From the NCBI GenBank assembly GCA_016234805.1, contig JACRNU010000044.1, positions 1 to 57,111 on the forward strand: a stretch of 57,111 bases of DNA, written 5' to 3'. The stretch is from Elusimicrobiota bacterium (GTDB lineage: Bacteria > Elusimicrobiota > Elusimicrobia > UBA1565 > UBA9628). The position numbers and the translations under genes were made by a program. Within the stretch, counting starts at the first letter, position 1. Every line of letters begins with the position of its first letter. Shown one piece after another: positions 49,267 to 57,111 of the stretch. The notes under the pieces were generated by a model. It searched no databases. It was not told the DNA's origin and worked only from the letters and a program-made list of their open reading frames with translations.

Positions 49267-50547
49267 TTGGCCCTGCTCATCCGCGACGGTCTCTTGATCG
49301 ACCCGGCCAGGAAGGTCTCGGCCGTCCTGGACGTCTTCCTCCAGGGCGGGAAGGTCGCGGCCCTCGGCCGCGGCCTGTCGAAGAGATCGGCCTTCAAAGG
49401 CCTCCCCTCCATGGACTGCCGGGGCAAATGGGTGGTCCCGGGCCTCATCGACATGCACGTGCACCTGCGCGAGCCCGGAGGCGAGGACTCGGAGACCATC
49501 GCCACAGGGGCCCTGGCCGCGGCCCGCGGCGGGTTCACCACGGTGCTGGCCATGCCCAACACCCGCCCCCCCACGGACAATGCCGGGCTCCTGGACGACC
49601 TCCGGGCCCGGGCCGCGTCCGCCGCGGTCAACGTGCTCTTCGCTGGAGCCGTCACCCTTGGCCAGCAGGGCAAGAGGCTCGGCCGCCTGGCCGCCATGCG
49701 CAAGGCCGGAGCCGCGGCCTTCTCGGACGACGGCAGGCCGGTCGGAGACGCCCGCCTCATGAGGCAGGCCCTGCTCCTGTCCCGGGACCTCGGAGTCCCG
49801 GTCATCGCCCACTGCGAGGATCCGGAACTCATGGGCAACGGCGTCATGAACGCCGGCTCGGTCGCGGCCCGCAAGGGGCTCCGCGGCATCCCAACCGCCT
49901 GCGAGACCGTCATGGCCGAGAGGGACATCTCCCTGGCCGACGAGGCCGGGGGCCTGCTCCATATCGCCCATGCCAGCGCAGCGGCCACGGTCCATGCCCT
50001 GCGCCGCGCCAAGGAGCGGGGGTCCCGGGTGACGGGTGAAGCAGCCCCGCACCATTGGACCCTTTGCGACAAGGACATCCCGGGCCTTGACCCGGATTAC
50101 AAGATGAACCCCCCCCTGCGCTCCCCGCGGGACCGCGACGCGGTCAAGGCGGGACTCGCGGACGGCGCCATCGATGCCGTGGCCTCGGACCACGCCCCCC
50201 ACACCCGTGAGAGGAAGGCCCTCGGCTTCGAAAAGGCCCCCTTCGGAATCATCGGCCTCGAGACTTCCCTCGGCCTGGCCATGACCGAACTTCTGGGCCG
50301 GACGCTCTCGCCCTCGGCCCTCGTGGACCGGATGACCGCTGCTCCGGCCCGCATCCTGGGCCTCAAGTCCAAGGGGAGCCTCGGCAAGGGCATGGACGCG
50401 GACGTCACGGTCATCGACCCCAAGGCCGCGTGGACGGTCCGGCCTCCCTTCGCCTCCAAGTCCTCCAACACGCCGTTCGTGGGCATGCGGCTGAAAGGCC
50501 GGGCCTGGGCCACGATCGTAAGCGGGAAGGTCGTGCATGCTCTATGA
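49267..50547 (+). CDS. pyrC: Dihydroorotase
   Basis: 426 residues. Interconverts carbamoyl-aspartate and dihydroorotate in pyrimidine synthesis. Zinc-site motifs of the amidohydrolase fold: DMHVHLREPG, AHCEDPELM, IAHASA and ASDHAPH. Also AMPNTRPPTDN, as in the long class I (PyrC/AllB-like) dihydroorotases. TTG 49267 is the likely start, giving LALLIRDGLLIDPARK directly after the TPR lipoprotein stop. Overlaps pyrD by 11 bp. First biosynthetic gene of pyrC-pyrD-pyrF-pyrE-purM-purN::purH. Confidence 0.95.
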   Translation: MALLIRDGLLIDPARKVSAVLDVFLQGGKVAALGRGLSKRSAFKGLPSMDCRGKWVVPGLIDMHVHLREPGGEDSETIATGALAAARGGFTTVLAMPNTRPPTDNAGLLDDLRARAASAAVNVLFAGAVTLGQQGKRLGRLAAMRKAGAAAFSDDGRPVGDARLMRQALLLSRDLGVPVIAHCEDPELMGNGVMNAGSVAARKGLRGIPTACETVMAERDISLADEAGGLLHIAHASAAATVHALRRAKERGSRVTGEAAPHHWTLCDKDIPGLDPDYKMNPPLRSPRDRDAVKAGLADGAIDAVASDHAPHTRERKALGFEKAPFGIIGLETSLGLAMTELLGRTLSPSALVDRMTAAPARILGLKSKGSLGKGMDADVTVIDPKAAWTVRPPFASKSSNTPFVGMRLKGRAWATIVSGKVVHAL

Positions 50548-51607
50548 ATCCCTGGTGCGGCCGGCGCTCTTCAGGAGCGACCCGGAAACGGCGCACGACG
50601 CGGTAGTAAGACTGCTCTCTTTCCTGCAGAGCGCTCCCCTGGGACCCCGCCTGGTCTCTTGGACAGCGGGGTCCGGAACCCCGGGACTTGAGACCGAGGT
50701 CCTCGGCCTGAGATTCCCCAACCCCGTGGGATTGGCCGCCGGGTACGACAAGGACTGCAGGCTGGCCGGCATCCTGCCCTCCCTGGGCTTCGGATTCCTG
50801 GAACTGGGGTCCATCACCCTGCGGCCCCAGCCCGGCAACCCCAAGCCGCGCCTGTTCCGGGTCGTGGAAGCCCGGGCCATCATCAACCGCATGGGGTTCA
50901 ATGGCGACGGGGCGGCCGAGGCCCGCTCCAGGCTCAAGGCCCTGGGCAAGCTTCCCCTGCCCGTGGGCATCAACCTCGGCCTGAACAAGGACTGCCCGCA
51001 CGAAAGGGCTCCCCAGGAATACGCCGAGACCTTCCGCCTCCTCGAGCCCTTCGGGGATTATTTTGCGGTCAACGTGAGCTCCCCGAACACGCCTGGACTG
51101 CGCGCGCTCCAGGACAAGCTCCAATTGGAGAGGATCCTCCGGGCGCTCGGGGACGCGAACCGGACCAACAAGCCCCTCCTGGTGAAGATCTCCCCGGACA
51201 TGGAGGACAGCCACCTTCAGGACCTCGCTCCGCTCATCGCGAGCGCGGCCTCGGGGATGATCGTCTCGAACACGACCCTCTCGCGCGACGGCGTGCCGGA
51301 CTCCTTCGCCGGCACGCAGGGCGGCCTGAGCGGGAGCCCCCTGGCGGTCCGCTCGACCCGGCTCGTGGCCAGGGTCTTCGAGCTGACCCAGGGGCGCCTG
51401 CCCATCATCGGGGTCGGAGGCATCTTCACAGGAGCCGACGCATATGCGAAAATCAGGGCTGGGGCGAGCCTCGTGCAGGTTTACACGGGCCTCGTCTACC
51501 GCGGGCCGACCTCCGTCCGCCGGATCCAGGCGGAATTGGCGGAGTGTTTGAAGAGGGATGGATACAAGACTGTACGGGAGGCGGTGGGAAAAGGAAGTTC
51601 TCAATGA
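50537..51607 (+). CDS. pyrD: Dihydroorotate dehydrogenase, quinone type
   Basis: 356 residues. Oxidises dihydroorotate to orotate with FMN, passing electrons to quinones at the inner membrane. The N-terminal helical extension (MLYESLVRPALFRSDPETAH) marks class 2. FMN/substrate blocks are PNPVGLAAGYDKDC, FLELGSITLRPQPGNPKPRL, NVSSPNTPGLR (catalytic-type Ser), SNTTLSRDG and IIGVGGIFTGADAYAKI. The stop TGA overlaps ATG 51604 of the regulatory small ORF. Confidence 0.96.
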   Translation: MLYESLVRPALFRSDPETAHDAVVRLLSFLQSAPLGPRLVSWTAGSGTPGLETEVLGLRFPNPVGLAAGYDKDCRLAGILPSLGFGFLELGSITLRPQPGNPKPRLFRVVEARAIINRMGFNGDGAAEARSRLKALGKLPLPVGINLGLNKDCPHERAPQEYAETFRLLEPFGDYFAVNVSSPNTPGLRALQDKLQLERILRALGDANRTNKPLLVKISPDMEDSHLQDLAPLIASAASGMIVSNTTLSRDGVPDSFAGTQGGLSGSPLAVRSTRLVARVFELTQGRLPIIGVGGIFTGADAYAKIRAGASLVQVYTGLVYRGPTSVRRIQAELAECLKRDGYKTVREAVGKGSSQ

Positions 51608-51660
51608 GAAACGGCATCAGCCCCCACAACTACTTTCCTCCCCGTAGGGGAGGAAAGTGA
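51604..51660 (+). promoter_or_regulatory. Hairpin/small-ORF element in front of pyrF (copy 1)
   Basis: CTTTCCTCCCC (51633-51643), loop GTA, and GGGGAGGAAAG (51647-51657) form a perfect 11-bp stem. The stem hides the GGGGAGG ribosome binding site and ends on the first base of the pyrF GTG start. The whole stretch is also an 18-codon ORF (MRNGISPHNYFPPRRGGK). Its ATG overlaps the pyrD stop (ATGA) and its TGA overlaps the pyrF GTG (GTGA). A 47-nt core recurs upstream of purN with three changes. Confidence 0.7.
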
Positions 51661-52361
51661 CACTCATCCTCGCTTTGGACGTGGACACGATCCTCCGGGA
51701 AGAGGAACTGCTCAAGCGCCTCAAGGGGACGATCACCCACTACAAGGTGGGCTTGCGCCTCTTCACCGCGCACGGCAAGCGCGCCGTGGACCTCGTGCAC
51801 CACTACGGCGGCAAGGTCTTCCTCGACCTCAAGTTCCTCGACATCCCGCAGACCGTGGCGCACGCCGTGCACGAGGCCCAGCGCCTCGGCGTCGAGTCCG
51901 TGTCCCTGCACCTGTGGGGCGGCGCCGGCATGATCGAAGCCGCGGTGTCGGTCCAGCCCCGGCCGAAGCTCTGGGGCGTGACCGTGCTGACCAGCCTGCA
52001 GGACAAGGACATCAAGGTCTTCAACAGCACGGCCAAGGTGCCCTCCATGGTCAAGAAGCTGGCCAAGATGGGCTGGGTGCACGGCATCGAAGGCATCATC
52101 TGTTCCGGACAGGAAGTGGAGCTCCTGCGCAGGAGCTTCCCGCACCTCGACATGCGCTTCGTCGTCCCCGGCATCCGGCCCGCCGGGGTCAAGAGGAACG
52201 ACCAGCGCCGGACCATGACCCCGGGCGACGCCGCGAGGCTCGGCATCGGCCACATCGTCATCGGCCGGCCCATCACCATGGCGCCCGACCCCCTGAAGGC
52301 GGCGCACGATATTCTGCGCGAGATGCTGGACGCTTCACCCAGCGCGCTGGAGGCAACATGA
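51657..52361 (+). CDS. pyrF: Orotidine 5'-phosphate decarboxylase
   Basis: 234 residues from GTG 51657. Decarboxylates OMP to UMP, the last step of de novo pyrimidine synthesis. TIM barrel with LILALDVD at the N-terminus, the catalytic FLDLKFLDIPQTV (DxKxxD), VVPGIRPAGVKRNDQRR and IVIGRPITMAPDP at the phosphate site. The start and its binding site lie in the hairpin described above, so translation may be controlled. Its stop overlaps the pyrE start (ATGA). Confidence 0.96.
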   Translation: MTLILALDVDTILREEELLKRLKGTITHYKVGLRLFTAHGKRAVDLVHHYGGKVFLDLKFLDIPQTVAHAVHEAQRLGVESVSLHLWGGAGMIEAAVSVQPRPKLWGVTVLTSLQDKDIKVFNSTAKVPSMVKKLAKMGWVHGIEGIICSGQEVELLRRSFPHLDMRFVVPGIRPAGVKRNDQRRTMTPGDAARLGIGHIVIGRPITMAPDPLKAAHDILREMLDASPSALEAT

Positions 52362-53041
52362 CCACCCGCCCCACGACCGCACAACCGGCCAAGACCCCTG
52401 GGACCGCCAAGGCCCGGGCCGTCCCCGGACGCTCCCGGAAACCCGACGTCCAGCGCCATCTGATCGAGGCTGGAGCGCTCCTCGAGGGGCATTTCCTGCT
52501 CTCCTCCGGGCTCCACAGCGACAAGTACCTCCAGTGCGCCCTGCTCCTCGCTGATCCCAAGCTCGCCTCGGACATGGGCAAGTCCCTGGCGGCCCTCCAG
52601 GAGGAGATCCCCGACGCGGTGGTCTCCCCGGCGGTGGGCGGCATCGTCATCGGCCAAGAGGTCGCCAGGGCCCTGAAGGCCAGGAAGGCCTTCTTCGCCG
52701 AGCGCGTCGAAGGCGCGCTCACCCTGCGCCGGGGCTTCCGCCTCCTGCCCGGGGAGAAGGTCGTGGTGGTCGAAGACGTCATCACCACGGGCCGCTCCGT
52801 CAAGGAGCTCGTCACCCTGGCCAAGTCTTGGGGCGCCAAGCCCCTGGCCGTGCTCTCCGTGGCCGTGCGCAGCGTCGAAGACCCGGACTTCGGGGTGCCG
52901 CTCAAGACGCTCCTGCGCTTGCCGCTGGTGGTCCACAAGCCGGAAGACTGCCCCTTGTGCCGCAAGGGGCTTCCCCTGGTCAAGCCGGGCAGCCGGGAGT
53001 TCCGCAAGATGGCGGATACGGCAAAAAAGGGAAAGGCTTGA
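52358..53041 (+). CDS. pyrE: Orotate phosphoribosyltransferase
   Basis: 227 residues. Joins orotate to PRPP to form OMP, the substrate of PyrF. The PRPP-binding loop VVVVEDVITTGRSVKE and the domain VSPAVGGIVIGQEVARAL are clear. An extra Pro/Ala/Arg-rich N-terminus of about 28 residues precedes the usual start. CPLC-x-K near the C-terminus is unusual but appears in some bacterial PyrE. ATG 52358 overlaps the pyrF stop; its own stop overlaps the purM ATG (TGATG). Confidence 0.95.
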   Translation: MTTRPTTAQPAKTPGTAKARAVPGRSRKPDVQRHLIEAGALLEGHFLLSSGLHSDKYLQCALLLADPKLASDMGKSLAALQEEIPDAVVSPAVGGIVIGQEVARALKARKAFFAERVEGALTLRRGFRLLPGEKVVVVEDVITTGRSVKELVTLAKSWGAKPLAVLSVAVRSVEDPDFGVPLKTLLRLPLVVHKPEDCPLCRKGLPLVKPGSREFRKMADTAKKGKA

Positions 53042-54051
53042 TGAGCGAACGCAAAACCCTCCGCCGGGCTTGCGCCCGGAGGAATTTGACCTACCTGCAG
53101 GCCGGGGTGAACACGGGACTGGCCGACCGCCTGGTCGACTACATCGCCGGCCGCGCCAAGGGCATCGGAGGCTTCGCCGGGATCTTCCCCCTCGACCTCG
53201 ACGGCCGCGGCGCCTATTCGCTGGTGGCGTGCACCGACGGGGTCGGCACCAAGCTCAAGATCGCCTTCCTCCTCGACCGCCACAAGACCGTGGGCATCGA
53301 CCTGGTCGCCATGTGCGTCAACGACCTCATCACCTGCGGCGCCAAGCCCCTGCTCTTCCTCGACTACTACGCCACGGGCAAGCTCGACCTGCGGCGCTCC
53401 AAGAGGATCATGGACGGCATCATCGAAGGCTGCAGGCAGGGCCGGTCCGCCCTGCTCGGCGGCGAGACCGCGGAGATGCCCGGGTTCTACGCCAAGGGCG
53501 AGTACGACCTCGCGGGCTTCTCGGTCGGGATCGTGGAGCGCTCCAAGGCCGTGGACGGGTCCAAGATCTTCCCCGGCGACCTGCTCCTCGGCCTGCCCTC
53601 CTCGGGGCTCCACTCCAACGGCTTCTCGCTGGTGCGCAAGGTGTTCTCGGACGCGGCGCTGCGCAAGAGGGGGCGCGAGTTGATCGCGCCCACGCGGATC
53701 TACGTCTCCCAGATCTCCAAGCTCCAGCAGGGGCTGGAGGCCGAGGGGCAGATCATCCTCGGGATGGCGCACATCACCGGCGGAGGGATCGTGGAGAACC
53801 TCCCCAGGATCCTGCCGGCCAAGACCAAGGCCGTGCTCCAGTCCCACGCCTGGGAGGTCCCCCGGATCATGCGCGACATCCAGAAGGCGGGCGGGGTCCC
53901 GGAAGCGGAGATGTGGCGCACCTTCAACATGGGCATCGGCATGATCATCGTGATCCGGCCCAACGCGCTCGAGACGACGCGGAGGATTCTGCCGGAAGCG
54001 AGGCTGATCGGGGAGATCACGGCGGGGAGAAAAGAGGTAAGGATTGAATGA
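53041..54051 (+). CDS. purM: Phosphoribosylformylglycinamidine cyclo-ligase (AIR synthetase)
   Basis: 336 residues. Closes FGAM to aminoimidazole ribonucleotide with ATP in purine synthesis. Family blocks: ACTDGVGTKLKIAFLL, GIDLVAMCVNDLITCGAKPL, LLGGETAEMPGFY, GLPSSGLHSNGFSLVRKVF, AHITGGGIVENLPRI and TFNMGIGM. Full length. Its ATG overlaps the pyrE stop, joining the pyrimidine and purine genes in one transcript. The stop lies within the second hairpin/small-ORF element. Confidence 0.96.
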   Translation: MSERKTLRRACARRNLTYLQAGVNTGLADRLVDYIAGRAKGIGGFAGIFPLDLDGRGAYSLVACTDGVGTKLKIAFLLDRHKTVGIDLVAMCVNDLITCGAKPLLFLDYYATGKLDLRRSKRIMDGIIEGCRQGRSALLGGETAEMPGFYAKGEYDLAGFSVGIVERSKAVDGSKIFPGDLLLGLPSSGLHSNGFSLVRKVFSDAALRKRGRELIAPTRIYVSQISKLQQGLEAEGQIILGMAHITGGGIVENLPRILPAKTKAVLQSHAWEVPRIMRDIQKAGGVPEAEMWRTFNMGIGMIIVIRPNALETTRRILPEARLIGEITAGRKEVRIE

Positions 54052-54118
54052 GAACGAAATCAGCCCCCACAACTACTTGCCTCCCCGTGGGGGAGGCAAG
54101 TGACATGGGAGGAAAGTG
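54044..54118 (+). promoter_or_regulatory. Hairpin/small-ORF element in front of purN::purH (copy 2)
   Basis: The stem CTTGCCTCCCC (54076-54086) / GGGGAGGCAAG (54090-54100) has loop GTG. Compared with copy 1, one T-A pair has become G-C by two matched changes. A frame from TTG 54044 to TGA 54101 reads MNENEISPHNYLPPRGGGK, sharing ISPHNY.PPR.GGK with copy 1. Unlike copy 1, a further GGGAGGAAA ribosome binding site follows before the real GTG start at 54116. Confidence 0.7.
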
Positions 54119-55960
54119 ACAAACATAGCGGTCTTCGCCTCGGGCGAGGGAACGAACCTCCAGGCCCTCATCGACGCGGTCCGGGCCCACCGCATCCACG
54201 GGAAGATCGTGCTCGTGGTGTCGAGCAGCCCCGAGGCCGGGGCTCTCAGCCGGGCCAAGCGCGCCGGCATCGAGACGCTCACGGCCGGGCCCAAGGACTT
54301 CGCCGGCCCCGAGGAATACAGCGCGCGCCTGGCGGCCGAGTGCAAGAGCCGCGAAGTAGACCTCATCTGCCTCGCCGGGTTCATCCACCAGCTCAAGGAG
54401 CCCCTCCTCAAGGAATACCGCTGGCGCATCCTCAACATCCACCCCGCGCTCCTGCCCGCGTTCGGCGGCAAGGGCATGTACGGCCGCCGCGTGCACGAGG
54501 CGGCCCTGGCCGCGGGCGCCAGGGTCAGCGGCTGCACCGTCCATTTCGTGGACGAGCAGTACGACCACGGCTGGATCATCAACCAGGCCACGGTGCACGT
54601 CCTGGCCTCGGACACGCCGGAGACCCTATCCGCCCGCATCCGGTCCCAGGAGCACTGGCTCTATCCCAAGGCCGTGGCCCTGTTCTGCGCCAACCGCCTG
54701 CAGGCCGACGACACGGGTGTCAAGGTCCTGCCCTCCCCCCCGGAGCGCTCGACCCGCGTCCGCCGGGCCCTGCTCTCGCTCTCGGACAAGCGCGGCCTGG
54801 TGGAGTTCGCCAAGGCCCTCGAGGACATGGGCGTGGAGATCGTCTCCACCTCCGGCACGGCCAAAATCCTCCATGAAGCCGGCATCCAGACCAGGCCCAT
54901 CGACAACCTCACGGGCTTCCCCGAGATCCTTTCCGGACGGGTCAAGACCCTGCACCCCAGCATCCACGGCGGCATCCTCTTCCGCCGCCAGGACCCCGCC
55001 CAGGCCCGGGAAGCGGAACTCATGGGCATCGAGCCCATCGACCTCGTGGCGGTCAACCTCTACCCCTTCGCCCAGACCGTGGCAGGGCTCCCGTCCCCGT
55101 GGTCCCTCGAAGCGATCGAGCAGATCGACATCGGCGGCGTGGCCCTCATCCGGGCCGCGGCCAAGAACTTCGAGCACGTGGCCGTGCTCGTCTCCCCGGC
55201 GGACTACTCCGAAGTGGTCCGCGAGATGGAGTCCAGCCAGGGGCAATTGAGCTCGGACACGCGGCGCAGGCTCGCCCTCACCGCATACCAGCATACCGCG
55301 GACTACGACGCCATGATCGCCAAGGCCTGGCAACGGACGCTTGAGCCCGTGGCAGCCTCGGCTTCAGGCGCATCCCCGGCCTCAGGAGCGTCCCCGGCTT
55401 CAGGAGCGTCTCCGGCCTCGGGCACATCCCTGTCGCAAGCCCGGCCGGCCGAACTTTTCCCCGAGACCCTGACCCTGACCCTGACCAAGGCGCAGGACCT
55501 GCGCTACGGCGAGAACCCGCACCAGAAGGCCGCGCTCTACAGCCGGGAGGCCGGGCTCAAGTGGCGCCAGCTTCACGGCAAGGAGCTCTCCTACAACAAC
55601 CTGCTCGACGCGTCAGCCGCCTGGGAGGCGGTCTCCGAGTTCCAGGAGCCCGCCGCGGTGGTGGTCAAGCACCTGAGCCCCTGCGGCGCGGCCATGAGCA
55701 AGACCCCGGCCCAAGCCCTGGCCAAGGCCTGGGCGTGCGACCCGCTTTCATCCTTCGGCGGCATCCTGGCCTTGAACCGCCCCATGCCCGCCGAGGCGGC
55801 CGCGGCGCTCTCAAGCCGCTTCCTCGAGGTCATCATCGCGCCCGGCTTCGACGACGAGGCCCTTGAGCTCCTGCGCAAGAAAGCCAACCTCCGGCTCATC
55901 CTGCGGCAGGACCCGCCCTCGCATGCCCCTGTCCTGCGCTCCCCGAGCCAGACCACATGA
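54116..55960 (+). CDS. purN-purH: Fused PurN (GAR transformylase) and N-terminal part of PurH
   Basis: 614 residues. About 1-200 is PurN, which formylates GAR: Asn107, His109 ([11 protein letters not shown]) and Asp146 ([11 protein letters not shown]) match the family active site. About 210-340 is the methylglyoxal-synthase-like IMP cyclohydrolase domain of PurH ([44 protein letters not shown]). It is followed by the start of AICAR transformylase ([28 protein letters not shown], with the catalytic Lys-His). A Ser-Pro-Ala-Gly repeat linker lies at about 417-439. The frame ends before the end of PurH; the rest is in the next ORF. Confidence 0.9.
   Translation: MTNIAVFASGEGTNLQALIDAVRAHRIHGKIVLVVSSSPEAGALSRAKRAGIETLTAGPKDFAGPEEYSARLAAECKSREVDLICLAGFIHQLKEPLLKEYRWRILNIHPALLPAFGGKGMYGRRVHEAALAAGARVSGCTVHFVDEQYDHGWIINQATVHVLASDTPETLSARIRSQEHWLYPKAVALFCANRLQADDTGVKVLPSPPERSTRVRRALLSLSDKRGLVEFAKALEDMGVEIVSTSGTAKILHEAGIQTRPIDNLTGFPEILSGRVKTLHPSIHGGILFRRQDPAQAREAELMGIEPIDLVAVNLYPFAQTVAGLPSPWSLEAIEQIDIGGVALIRAAAKNFEHVAVLVSPADYSEVVREMESSQGQLSSDTRRRLALTAYQHTADYDAMIAKAWQRTLEPVAASASGASPASGASPASGASPASGTSLSQARPAELFPETLTLTLTKAQDLRYGENPHQKAALYSREAGLKWRQLHGKELSYNNLLDASAAWEAVSEFQEPAAVVVKHLSPCGAAMSKTPAQALAKAWACDPLSSFGGILALNRPMPAEAAAALSSRFLEVIIAPGFDDEALELLRKKANLRLILRQDPPSHAPVLRSPSQTT
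55370..55423 (+). repeat. Three tandem 18-bp units in purH
   Basis: Three consecutive 18-bp units (each encoding ASPASG) lie between two PurH segments, forming a linker-like insertion. Minor third-position differences suggest maintenance as coding sequence. Confidence 0.8.
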
Positions 55961-56373
55961 CCTTCGGAGGGGGCCTCAAGACCATCACCAAGCGCGCCCC
56001 GACCAAGGAAGAGGAGGAAGCCCTCCGCTTCGCCTGGATGGCGTGCAAGCACGTCAAGTCCAACGCCGTGGTCCTGACCTCCGCGGACGCCACGGTGGGC
56101 ATCGGCGGAGGCCTGACCTCGCGCGTGGACAGCGTCAAGACCGCCGGCATGAAGTACGCGGCCTACCTCAAGAACAACCCCAAGCCCGCGGTCCTGGTCC
56201 TGGCCTCGGACGGGTTCTTCCCCTTCCGCGACGGCGTGGACGAAGCCGCCAGACTTGGCGCCACCGCGGTCATCCAGCCCGGCGGCTCGGTCAAGGACGC
56301 CGAGGTCATCGCTGCCGCTGATGAGAATGGCATGGCCATGGTCTTTACCGGCATGCGGCACTTCCGGCACTGA
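55957..56373 (+). CDS. purH: C-terminal fragment of PurH (AICAR transformylase)
   Basis: 138 residues beginning [20 protein letters not shown] and ending [11 protein letters not shown], the normal PurH C-terminus. It includes [44 protein letters not shown] and [20 protein letters not shown]. Its ATG overlaps the stop of the PurN-PurH gene (ATGA). Either PurH is a two-chain enzyme made by coupled translation, or a one-base change in about 55930-55957 has split a single gene. Without this piece the transformylase would be incomplete. Confidence 0.85.
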   Translation: MTFGGGLKTITKRAPTKEEEEALRFAWMACKHVKSNAVVLTSADATVGIGGGLTSRVDSVKTAGMKYAAYLKNNPKPAVLVLASDGFFPFRDGVDEAARLGATAVIQPGGSVKDAEVIAAADENGMAMVFTGMRHFRH

Positions 56374-56710
56374 CCGCTTGTCCTGCCATGGCAGAGCAGA
56401 GCGGACAGTCGTCCTCTTGGAAGCCGGGATCGAAGATCCGCGGAAGACTGCCGCGCAGGAATTCGACCAGAGCCTCGATGGCGGCGTCAGCCTGCTCCTC
56501 GGGAAAGATGATCCCGAAAAGCCCCTCCCCCTGTTCCGCGGTCACGCAGAAGCCGATGCCCGGAGCCTTCAGCACGCTCATGGCCGAGCCCGGCCCCCTG
56601 CGCAGGAGAAGATAGCCGAGGACCTCCTCGCGCAATTCCTCGAACGCGGCCCAAAGATCGTCCTCCTCCGGACAAAGCCCGATGAGCGTCTCGTTGAAGT
56701 AGAGTTCCAT
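56345..56710 (-). CDS. Small protein of unknown function
   Basis: 121 residues, acidic. N-terminus [20 protein letters not shown], and a CPLC pair near the C-terminus that might bind metal. No family recognised. GGAGGAG lies just before ATG 56710 and a TATATA -10-like sequence about 35-40 nt upstream on the minus strand. Its 3' end overlaps that of the PurH fragment by 29 bp in convergent orientation. Confidence 0.55.
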   Translation of the reverse strand: MELYFNETLIGLCPEEDDLWAAFEELREEVLGYLLLRRGPGSAMSVLKAPGIGFCVTAEQGEGLFGIIFPEEQADAAIEALVEFLRGSLPRIFDPGFQEDDCPLCSAMAGQAVSAGSAACR

Positions 56711-56886
56711 GTCTCCTCCGGACCGATAAGGTCCAATCTATATACGAGCGAGACGCGAAAAAGTTCCATGAAAAAACTCAGATTGCAGCGGATTCGGCCC
56801 TCAGCCAATTTCTAACATCGACCTGTACTACCCAAGCTTTCATACGAGCCGCCCCGACGGGGCGGTGCCACGGCATGGCTGGGCGC
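56711..56886. other. Intergenic region with GC-rich hairpin
   Basis: Contains an inverted repeat CCGCCCCG/CGGGGCGG at about 56850-56866, close behind the recombinase stop codon. It has no U-run typical of an intrinsic terminator. It may be part of a mobile-element end. Nothing else seen. Confidence 0.35.
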
Positions 56887-57111
56887 TTACTGTGACTGCG
56901 CCGGAATCGCCAGCAGGTCCAGGGGGCTCATGGTCGATTCCACCTTCTTGCGCGTGACCTGGAGGTAGCGCATGGAGGTGAGGATGGAGCGATGCCCCAG
57001 CAGGACCTGGATGGTGCGCACGTCCACGCCGGCCTCCAGGAGGTGGGTGGCGAAGGCGTGCCTGAGCGAATGGACCCCGCCCGTCTTATGGATTTGAGCC
57101 TTCTGCTTGGC
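56887..57111 (-). CDS. Tyrosine recombinase/integrase, C-terminal part (runs off window)
   Basis: 75 codons, open at the right edge, stop at 56887-56889. The translation contains the core of a phage-type integrase: [20 protein letters not shown] (Arg-His block II), [12 protein letters not shown], then [11 protein letters not shown], with the catalytic Tyr in TSMRYLQ. It ends [13 protein letters not shown]. Such enzymes cut and rejoin DNA through a 3'-phosphotyrosine. It marks a mobile or integrated element to the right. The upstream part cannot be seen. Confidence 0.88.
   Translation of the reverse strand, partial: AKQKAQIHKTGGVHSLRHAFATHLLEAGVDVRTIQVLLGHRSILTSMRYLQVTRKKVESTMSPLDLLAIPAQSQ

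Noticed and set aside
56850-56866. GC-rich inverted repeat as an intrinsic terminator of the recombinase gene
   Set aside because: No T-run follows on the minus strand and the loop is too short for a typical terminator.
1-57111. CRISPR arrays, tRNA or rRNA genes
   Set aside because: No regularly spaced direct repeats with spacers were seen. No cloverleaf or rRNA-like sequence was noticed in the short intergenic regions. A tRNAscan or Infernal search was not possible.

Overview
The window is about 57 kb of GC-rich bacterial DNA. It is densely coding, with many 4-bp start/stop overlaps. A Gram-negative envelope is indicated by lpxD, uppP, mltA, several outer-membrane beta-barrel-like proteins and lipoproteins. 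Many signal-peptide proteins, SGNH/TPR proteins and a roughly 2,560-residue secreted multidomain protein suggest an uncultured or metagenome-derived lineage, perhaps Elusimicrobiota. That taxonomic guess is inference only; no rRNA gene is present. I see no tRNA, rRNA or CRISPR array.

Layout. At 1-260 a minus-strand promoter with an operator-like palindrome faces off the left edge. At 261-2433 (minus) lies an SGNH hydrolase / DUF4404-like / ribE operon, divergent from a membrane glycosyltransferase-like gene (2503). A membrane-anchored GspB/PilP-like protein and an NCS2 purine permease follow. Next come a frame-disrupted beta-barrel gene and lpxD. At 8305-11303 (minus) is the riboflavin operon ribBA-ribH-ribD behind an FMN riboswitch and intrinsic terminator. 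At 11388-19073 (minus) is a giant secreted protein joining an M48-like segment, a subtilase-like domain, HEAT repeats, a second degenerate subtilase-like region and a GH13 amylase-like domain. From 19.2 to 25.3 kb are two toxin-antitoxin pairs, an outer-membrane protein, a lipoprotein/AraC/PPOX-YCII operon, a small unknown gene and a phosphoesterase. From 25.3 to 31 kb are an EF-G-like GTPase and SMC.

At 31.1-37.4 kb (minus) is a secreted-protein operon: HExxH metallopeptidase, a small exported protein, an RNase Sa/barnase-like ribonuclease, and an SGNH-TPR gene broken by an exact 37-bp tandem duplication. From 37.5 to 47.8 kb are envelope genes (mltA, uppP, a nucleotidyltransferase, a second membrane glycosyltransferase-like gene, transglutaminase-like/DUF350/vWA, secreted proteins) and a CheY-like regulator. 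From 47.8 to 49.3 kb are a cold-shock protein, a Cys-rich protein and a TPR lipoprotein. From 49.3 to 56.4 kb (plus) is a pyrimidine/purine operon pyrC-pyrD-pyrF-pyrE-purM-purN::purH, in which PurH is split into two frames. The right edge carries the C-terminus of a tyrosine recombinase.

The most unusual signals are these. A near-identical hairpin/small-ORF element sits directly upstream of pyrF and of purN::purH, with a compensatory base-pair change in its stem. A 24-bp palindrome-containing repeat lies in frame in two unrelated genes. The giant protease-HEAT-amylase fusion has Gly where the subtilase catalytic Asp is expected. The 37-bp duplication cleanly explains a frameshift. Many -10 boxes lie only 5-11 nt from start codons, suggesting widespread leaderless or short-leader mRNAs.
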